Part shown: positions 5,061 through 9,501 of the stretch, piece by piece
Position numbering within the stretch: position 1 is the stretch's first letter
Layout: each line of letters begins with the position of its first letter
From: DAOUBA01 sp034432855
GTDB lineage: Bacteria > Chloroflexota > Anaerolineae > B4-G1
Direction of reading: 5' to 3'
Assembly: GCA_034432855.1 (NCBI GenBank)
Contig: DAOUBA010000082.1
Location: 1 to 9,501 of the forward strand
Length of the DNA stretch: 9,501 nt
Position numbers and translations under genes: made by a program
The notes under the pieces: model-generated
The model's input: the letters and a program-made list of their open reading frames with translations, nothing else
Databases searched by the model: none
Told to the model about the DNA's origin: nothing

Positions 5061-5951
5061 ATGCGACGGGTGATGGCCGCAGGTGTAGGGGTTGTGCTGG
5101 TGATGGTGTTGGCCGGGTGTGGCGGGGTGGGGCGGGCGACGCCGACGATGACGGTGCGCCCGCTGCCGGAAGTGCGCGTCACGGTGACCCTTGCGACGAG
5201 TACCCCGACGCCCACACGGATCGTCGAACTCACCAGCCAGCCAACCAGCCAACCAACTGACCAACCGACAAACCAATCAACTATCCAACCAACCAACCGA
5301 CCAACTCACACCCCAACTCCATCGCTTACCCCGACTCCCAAAATCGTCATCACCCCCATCGGTTCTATCACTGCCGCGCGTAGCGGCGAGGAGGTGACGG
5401 TCGAGGGCACAGTCGTCGGCACGGCCAGTTTCGCGGAGGGCTTCAAGTTCACGCTCGACGACGGCACAGGCCAGATCGTGCTCTTGATGTGGCACAACGT
5501 CTACGACGACTGCTGGGACGCGCCGGAGATCAACCTGGGGGCCGTGGTGCGCGCCAGCGGCAAGATCGCCGAGTACGAAGGCGAGTTGCAGATTCAGCCG
5601 GATTTCGGCGGGGACGTGAAGGCGCTACGGGGCGCGGTCGCTTCGGCGCCTTCGCGCGAGATCGGCTCCCTCAGCGGCAGCGACGCCGGCCAGCGGGTAA
5701 TGATCGAGGGACGAGTTACCCCCAAAGGGGGGACAGAAGATTGGGCCAAGTTCTCCATCAGTGACGAGACCGGCGAAGTGATGGTCTTTATCTGGCGCAC
5801 CGTGCTCGACCGCATCGAGAAGAATGCCGGCCTGGGCACACCAGGAAGCCGCGTGCGCGTGGTGGGCACGGTGCAGATCTATCGCAACAATCTTGAGGTG
5901 GTGCCGACGTTGCCGGTGGATGTGACGGTGCTGGAGGTTGCGGGCGAGTAG
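5061..5951 (+). CDS. Lipoprotein with Thr/Pro linker and two OB-fold-like domains
   Basis: A 296-residue exported lipoprotein. ATG 5061 is preferred because AGGAGGAGG lies six bases before it and it starts a proper signal peptide: MRRVM, a hydrophobic core, then lipobox LAGC with the modified Cys at 20. Residues about 28-93 are a flexible linker of Thr, Pro and Gln, including seven or so QPT-type repeats. Two OB-fold-like domains follow, about 96-190 and 197-295. The first has FKFTLDDGTGQIVLLMWHNVYDD and EYEGELQIQP, closely matching the third domain of the protein upstream; the second has FSISDETGEVMVFIWRTVLD and YRNNLEVVP. The linker would hold the domains away from the membrane. It sits between the zinc-ribbon OB protein and the DUF112 membrane protein on the same strand, so all three may act together at the cell surface. 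Function unknown. Confidence 0.82.
   Translation: MRRVMAAGVGVVLVMVLAGCGGVGRATPTMTVRPLPEVRVTVTLATSTPTPTRIVELTSQPTSQPTDQPTNQSTIQPTNRPTHTPTPSLTPTPKIVITPIGSITAARSGEEVTVEGTVVGTASFAEGFKFTLDDGTGQIVLLMWHNVYDDCWDAPEINLGAVVRASGKIAEYEGELQIQPDFGGDVKALRGAVASAPSREIGSLSGSDAGQRVMIEGRVTPKGGTEDWAKFSISDETGEVMVFIWRTVLDRIEKNAGLGTPGSRVRVVGTVQIYRNNLEVVPTLPVDVTVLEVAGE
5231..5306 (+). repeat. CCAACCAA-type simple repeat encoding the QPT linker
   Basis: A degenerate array of ccaacc, ccagcc and ccgacc units inside the lipoprotein gene encodes residues about 57-82 (repeats of Q-P-T-x). It is C/A-rich on the coding strand, unlike the rest of the gene. Loss or gain of 12-base units would alter linker length without changing frame. 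Confidence 0.75.
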
Positions 5952-5982
5952 CGCGGAGCAAGGTGACGTGTCCGGAGGTGGA

Positions 5983-7299
5983 ATGTTCATCCAGGCGTTG
6001 TTTGCCGCCACAGCAGGCGCGATTGTTGCTTCGGCGCTGGCGCTGGTGCCGGCGCTGCACATCTACAACGTCGCCGGGCTGATCATTCTGGGCTGGGGAG
6101 CGCTGGGGCGGTTCGTGCCGCCGGAACTCCTGGCCATGTTCTTCTTGGGGCTGATCACCGGCTATGCCTTCCTCAACACCATCCCCAGCATCTTTTTGGC
6201 CGCGCCTGACGACTCGACCGTGTTCGTCGTCCTGCCGGGGCAAAAGTACCTGCTCCAGCAGCGCGGCTACGAAGCAGCGGCGCTCACGGGATTGGGCGGG
6301 CTGGGCGGCGTGGCGGTGCTGGCGCTCTTGACGCCGGTTGCCTCGGCGTTCTTCCCGACGGTGCGCGCGATCGTGCAGCCGCACCTGGGCTGGATCCTGT
6401 GGGCGGTGATTGCCTTCATGCTGATCTCCGAGTGGCCCAAGGGCTCGGACCGCGCCCCCGCCGGCTGGCGACGGTGGTGGGACGGCTGGCGCAGTCTGAC
6501 CGCCGGGCTGGTCACGTTCCTGCTCTCGGGCCTGCTGGGCTTTATCCTCCTGTACCGCAGCCTGGTGCCGGTGACGGTGGCGTACCAGAACCTGTTGCCG
6601 GCTTTTGTCGGGCTGTTTGCCGTCCCCTGGATCCTGCAGAATCTCCTCTCGCGGGTGGAAATCCCCCCGCAACACATCGCCCGCTCCGTAGACGCGAGCC
6701 CCTGGCTGGTGGCGCGTGGGACGTTCGCCGGCGCGCTGGGTGGGCTGTTCGCCGCCTTCTTCCCGGTGGTGACCGGCGGCATCGGCGGCTTTCTAGCCGG
6801 GCACGCCACCGCGCAGCGCGACGACCGGCTGTTCATCATCTCGCAGGGCGCGTCCAAGGTCGTGTACTACGTCGGGGCCTTTTTGCTCTTCTTCGTGCCG
6901 GGACTGCGCCTGACGCGCGGGGGAATGGCCTGGATGTTGAGCAGCCTGTGGTCGTCATACACGCCCCGGGGTTACTATCAGGCGGTGGCGGCGGTCGTCG
7001 TTGCCGGGACGCTCTCGTTCTTCCTGCTCCTGCTGATGACGCGGCTGGCGATCAAAGTGGTCAGCAGGATCCACTATCGCTGGATCAGCCTGGGGACGCT
7101 GGCAGTGCTGCTGGCGGTCGTCGGCGGGATGACGGGGTGGGGTGGCCTGCTGATCTGCGCGGTCGCCACCGGCATCGGCCTTATCCCGGTGCTGTGGGGC
7201 TCGCGGCGGATGAACTGTATGGGGGTGCTGCTTCTGCCGATCGCGCTGAATATGGTGGGGGTAGGGGGCGTGGTGGCGGGGTGGATGGGGCTGCTGTGA
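5983..7299 (+). CDS. TctA/DUF112-family multi-pass membrane protein (archaeal-type, COG1784-like)
   Basis: A 438-residue, very hydrophobic protein with roughly 10-12 membrane segments. The recognisable core is NTIPSIFLAAPDDSTVFVVL (residues 65-84), then PGQKYLLQQRGYEAAALTGLGGLGG (85-109), matching the TctA/DUF112 signature PSIF.GAPD...T...VLPGH.LL..G.GYEA. A second half-repeat begins near GTFAGALGGLFAAFFPVVTGGIGGFLAG. In TctABC systems TctA is the large permease subunit for tricarboxylates, but no TctB or periplasmic TctC gene is nearby. At about 440 residues it is shorter than bacterial TctA (about 500) and closer to the shorter, archaeal-type proteins. ATG 5983 follows GGAGG by four bases; GTG 5968 and TTG 5938 are possible in-frame alternatives. 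It is the last plus-strand gene, 31 bases after the OB-fold lipoprotein, so the transported or processed substrate may involve the OB proteins. Confidence 0.8.
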   Translation: MFIQALFAATAGAIVASALALVPALHIYNVAGLIILGWGALGRFVPPELLAMFFLGLITGYAFLNTIPSIFLAAPDDSTVFVVLPGQKYLLQQRGYEAAALTGLGGLGGVAVLALLTPVASAFFPTVRAIVQPHLGWILWAVIAFMLISEWPKGSDRAPAGWRRWWDGWRSLTAGLVTFLLSGLLGFILLYRSLVPVTVAYQNLLPAFVGLFAVPWILQNLLSRVEIPPQHIARSVDASPWLVARGTFAGALGGLFAAFFPVVTGGIGGFLAGHATAQRDDRLFIISQGASKVVYYVGAFLLFFVPGLRLTRGGMAWMLSSLWSSYTPRGYYQAVAAVVVAGTLSFFLLLLMTRLAIKVVSRIHYRWISLGTLAVLLAVVGGMTGWGGLLICAVATGIGLIPVLWGSRRMNCMGVLLLPIALNMVGVGGVVAGWMGLL

Positions 7300-7341
7300 A
7301 AGCCCAAAGCGCCAAACTGGGCGGGGTAGCCGCGTGATAAT

Positions 7342-7413
7342 CTCACCCTATCCCCCCTACCCCCTTCCCCTCTCCCAAAGGGAGAGGGGAAGGGGGTGGG
7401 GGGATGGGGTGAG
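7342..7413. terminator. Very long inverted repeat between convergent genes; likely bidirectional transcription barrier
   Basis: The left arm, built of CTCACCC, CCCCCC, CCCCCTTCCCC and TCTCCC, pairs with its mirror on the right over about 35 bp with only a few mismatches and one bulge; the loop is AAA (7377-7379). It fills the gap between the DUF112 gene and the stop of the beta-helix gene. There is no T-run after the stem on either strand, so it is not a textbook intrinsic terminator, but such a stem should impede both transcripts. A partly degenerate version lies at 8998-9048 beside the paralogue, which marks it as a repeat family. Confidence 0.6.
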
Positions 7414-7414
7414 G

Positions 7415-8980
7415 TCAATAATTTCTCAGCACCAGCGGCAGGTACACGTACATCCGCCGCTCGTCGGCGCCGATGTCATAGCCGGCGCCGATGGGACGCG
7501 GGTCGCCGTCTATGTCGGTGGTCACCCCGGCAGAGATGCCTGCATCCATCGCCGCCGAGCCTGCGCCAATGTGGTAATCGCCCCCTGTGGGGTTGACAAA
7601 GCGCGGGTCGCCGCTGACCGGATTCGTGCCCTGGATGCCGGAGTAAGTGTTGGCCCAGAACAGATTGTGATCGGCGCTCACGGTGGCGCTGACCGGCGAG
7701 ACGTTGGTGATGCCCCAGGTGGCGCTGACGGCGATCGTGTTGGTGACGAACACGGTCGTGTAGCCCGCCACATAGATGCCGCTGCCCCCGCCGGGGCCGA
7801 CCAGCGTGTTGTGGACCAGCGTGGCCGTGAGCGGCTGCCCGCTTTGCCCTTCGGCGCGGATCACCTGCGCGCCGCTGCGGGCGACGACGTTGTTCACCAG
7901 CGTTGCCACTCCAGGCCCGCTGAACATCTCTATGCCGATTGCCGTCGCGTTGCCGATCACCCGGTTGCCTTCCAGACGGGGTTGGCCGCGGCTCAGCCAG
8001 ATCGCGCTTTGCCCGTGATTTCCGGTGATCTGGTTGCCGGAATATGTGCCGGAATCGCTCCAGAGGTAGATGGCCGCGCCGGGATAGTTTGTTCCGGAAG
8101 GATTGACCCAGTTGCCGTGCAGCACATTGTTCTCGACGGTCGGCGCTCCATAATTGGCCGAAATGCCCCCGCCCCAGGAGTTGGTGTTTTGCAGGGTGGC
8201 ATAGTTGTTGAGAATCTGGTTGTAGCGCACCAGAGCATTGCTGTGGTCAAGGTACAACCCGCCGCCGTCGCCATACCCCGTCAGGCGCGCCACGTTGCTG
8301 ATGATGATGTTGCTGTTGATCACCGCGTCGTTTGCGTTCTTGAGATATAGCCCTCCGCCATAGCCGGTCCCGCTGACTGCCGAGGCCACGTTGTTGGTGA
8401 TGATGTTGTTCACGATGAGGGGCCTGGCCGCATAGACAAAGATGCCCCCGCCGCAGCCGGACGCCGCGCCGTGCATAAAGGGACATCCGGCAGTCTGGCC
8501 GCTGGCATTGCCGCGCGCGATGACCAGGCCGTCCAGGGTGGGAATGACGCTGCCGGTGATGACGACCACCCGCCCCAGCCCCTGCGCGTCCAGCGTGGTC
8601 GGCTGGGTGAGCGGATAGGGGATGGTCCAGTTGGTGGTGGTATACCCGCCGCGGATACTCAACGACTTGTCAATGTACACCACCTGGGTCATCCCATTGC
8701 GTGCCTGCACGCCGGTATAGACGCCGGTGGCGACCAGGATGGTATCGCCAGTGGAAGCGCGGTCTACGGCGTGCTGCACCGTGTAGCAGGGGTCGGTTAT
8801 TACTTTACACTCGTTGATCAAATAGAATCCGCCACCGATGGGAATGGCATTTCGGCCTGTTGTCGCCACGTAGCGGGTTGTGCCGGCGGCGCGAGCGGTC
8901 TGCAGCGCCAGCAACAACATCAGCAGAGGGACCAATCCCAGGCCCAGGGCCAGCACTCCAATGAGACGTTTGGTTTGCAT
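7415..8980 (-). CDS. Secreted right-handed beta-helix protein with choice-of-anchor-Q-like end and YLPLVLRNY tail
   Basis: A 521-residue exported protein. ATG 8980 is chosen because AAGGAG lies eight bases upstream and a signal peptide begins there (MQTKRLIG, long hydrophobic core, cleavage probably after ARA near residue 31). Residues 60-130 resemble the DUF1565-like start of these proteins (CYTVQHAVDRASTGDTILVATGVYTG, then LSIRGGY). From about 150 to 450 there are many short N-rich coils such as NNIITNN, NSNIIISNV, NQILNN, NNVLHGN and NQITGN, each preceded by GGG-type turns: a parallel beta helix. The C-terminal region carries AMDAG, TDIDGDPRP and YDIGADE (478-507), typical of choice-of-anchor Q proteins, and the end is VYLPLVLRNY. 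It probably binds or cuts polysaccharide or acts as a surface adhesin; no catalytic residues could be assigned. It lies directly downstream of a partial paralogue. Confidence 0.87.
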   Translation of the reverse strand: MQTKRLIGVLALGLGLVPLLMLLLALQTARAAGTTRYVATTGRNAIPIGGGFYLINECKVITDPCYTVQHAVDRASTGDTILVATGVYTGVQARNGMTQVVYIDKSLSIRGGYTTTNWTIPYPLTQPTTLDAQGLGRVVVITGSVIPTLDGLVIARGNASGQTAGCPFMHGAASGCGGGIFVYAARPLIVNNIITNNVASAVSGTGYGGGLYLKNANDAVINSNIIISNVARLTGYGDGGGLYLDHSNALVRYNQILNNYATLQNTNSWGGGISANYGAPTVENNVLHGNWVNPSGTNYPGAAIYLWSDSGTYSGNQITGNHGQSAIWLSRGQPRLEGNRVIGNATAIGIEMFSGPGVATLVNNVVARSGAQVIRAEGQSGQPLTATLVHNTLVGPGGGSGIYVAGYTTVFVTNTIAVSATWGITNVSPVSATVSADHNLFWANTYSGIQGTNPVSGDPRFVNPTGGDYHIGAGSAAMDAGISAGVTTDIDGDPRPIGAGYDIGADERRMYVYLPLVLRNY

Positions 8981-8997
8981 TGCGTATGCTCCTTTTG

Positions 8998-9048
8998 CCC
9001 CTTTCCTCCTCTCCCCCGCGCGGGGGGCGGATGGGGGATGGGGTGAGG
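8998..9048. repeat. G-rich hairpin repeat between the two beta-helix genes
   Basis: CCCCCGC/GCGGGGG forms a perfect palindrome within 9015-9028, followed by GGCGGATGGGGGATGGGGTGAGG. The G-rich half matches the right arm of the inverted repeat at 7342-7413, while the left half has decayed. In both places the block directly follows a beta-helix stop codon. It may separate the two minus-strand genes transcriptionally. No promoter could be recognised in this 68-base gap. Confidence 0.55.
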
Positions 9049-9501
9049 TCAATAATTCCTCAACACCAGCGGCAGGTAGATGCGCGCCACGTACTCATCT
9101 GCGCCCACGTCGGGCAAGCCCAGCGGCCGTGGGTCGCCGTCAATGTCCCGCGTGACCCAGGCCAGCGGCGTGGCGTTCCCGATGGCGTTGGAGCCGCTGC
9201 TCAGGTGATAGTTCGCCAGCAGACCCGCCGGGCCGGGCACCTCGTGTGTGCTGGTGACCCCTGGCCCGTAGTTGATCCCGTTGCCCTCGAACAGGGTGTG
9301 CGTCGCAGAGACGACGCTGCTTCCCGGTGTCGCGTTGGTGATGCCCACCGTCTGGCTGACGATGATGTTGTTGTAGAGCAGCACTGTACTCAACGTGTCC
9401 ACATAGACCCCTACGCCGTCCCCGGCCCGGTTCTCGGCGATGGTGTTGTGCGCCACACGTCCTCCGAGAACTCCGCTGGTCCCGATCAGCACCCCGCTGC
9501 C
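9049..9501 (-). CDS. Partial secreted beta-helix paralogue (5' end outside the window)
   Basis: The last 150 residues of a protein whose frame is open to the window edge, so the start and signal peptide are not seen. The visible part repeats the plan of the neighbouring protein: beta-helix coils (HNTIAENRAG, YNNIIVSQTVGITNATPGSSVVSATHTLF), then a closing region with SNAIGNATPLAW, RDIDGDPRP and DVGADEY, and the tail IYLPLVLRNY. The segment VGITNATPGSSVVSATHTLF matches WGITNVSPVSATVSADHNLF of the downstream gene, so the two arose by tandem duplication. Same probable cell-surface location and same uncertain ligand. It lies upstream in the transcription direction, with a hairpin repeat between the two genes. 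Confidence 0.85.
   Translation of the reverse strand, partial: GSGVLIGTSGVLGGRVAHNTIAENRAGDGVGVYVDTLSTVLLYNNIIVSQTVGITNATPGSSVVSATHTLFEGNGINYGPGVTSTHEVPGPAGLLANYHLSSGSNAIGNATPLAWVTRDIDGDPRPLGLPDVGADEYVARIYLPLVLRNY

Noticed and set aside
5938..5982. TTG start of the DUF112 protein
   Set aside because: It lies inside the end of the lipoprotein gene without a ribosome binding site; ATG 5983 follows GGAGG and starts the first membrane segment.
6399..7337. 312-codon plus-strand frame overlapping the DUF112 gene
   Set aside because: Arg/Ala/Gly-rich off-frame translation of the membrane protein; the main frame shows many hydrophobic segments and the family signature.
7334..8350. 338-codon plus-strand open frame opposite the beta-helix gene
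   Set aside because: It starts inside the long inverted repeat and runs antisense to a protein with signal peptide, beta-helix coils and a conserved end. No motif is recognisable in it.

Overview
The window looks like a stretch of chromosome from a high-GC member of the Chloroflexota, probably Anaerolineae or Caldilineae. This rests on the gene style only: secreted beta-helix proteins ending in an almost invariant YLPLVLRNY tail, a lipoprotein with a Thr/Pro/Gln linker, and intergenic DNA full of GC-rich hairpin repeats. No rRNA, tRNA or CRISPR array is present, so the taxonomy is inference.

Left part (1-1170). A hairpin-rich repeat with inverted ends (1-209) abuts a minus-strand type II toxin-antitoxin pair. 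A Phd/YefM-type antitoxin (813-1088) is followed one base later by a PIN-domain toxin (GTG start at 811). The pair has a clear sigma70-like promoter (TTGCCA-N16-TATAAT), and a perfect 12-bp inverted repeat lies over the expected transcription start, as in autoregulated modules. The toxin has lost its normal end. After about 132 residues its frame runs through two overlapping gene remnants, a DUF433-like N-terminus and a 35-residue piece of a xanthine-dehydrogenase-family molybdenum subunit, and stops inside the repeat. This end of the window is a graveyard of joined gene fragments.

Middle part (1240-2684). The housekeeping GTPase gene obg is on the minus strand. Its predicted promoter (TTGACA-N17-TATCCT) sits back to back with a predicted plus-strand promoter; the two -35 boxes are one base apart inside a 14-bp near-palindrome. 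The obg leader contains a repeat that can fold into a three-way junction.

Plus-strand cluster (2684-7299). The order is: an unrecognised 404-residue protein whose C-terminal third resembles the Shedu/DUF4263 nuclease fold with a scrambled active-site motif; a zinc-ribbon, membrane-anchored protein with three OB-fold-like domains (ATGA overlap with the previous gene); a lipoprotein with two domains of the same kind; and a TctA/DUF112-type multi-pass membrane protein. The first gene is visibly less GC-rich than its neighbours and may be a later arrival. The next three look like one envelope-facing unit of unknown function. A heptamer tandem array sits just upstream of the lipoprotein ribosome binding site.

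Right part (7300-9501). A stem of about 35 bp separates the cluster from two convergent, minus-strand paralogues encoding secreted right-handed beta-helix proteins. The upstream one is cut by the window edge. The paralogues share the C-terminal tail, the DNA around their stop codons and a downstream G-rich hairpin.

The strongest leads for something undescribed are the Shedu-like gene coupled to the OB-fold/DUF112 cluster, and the YLPLVLRNY tail as a possible sorting signal.
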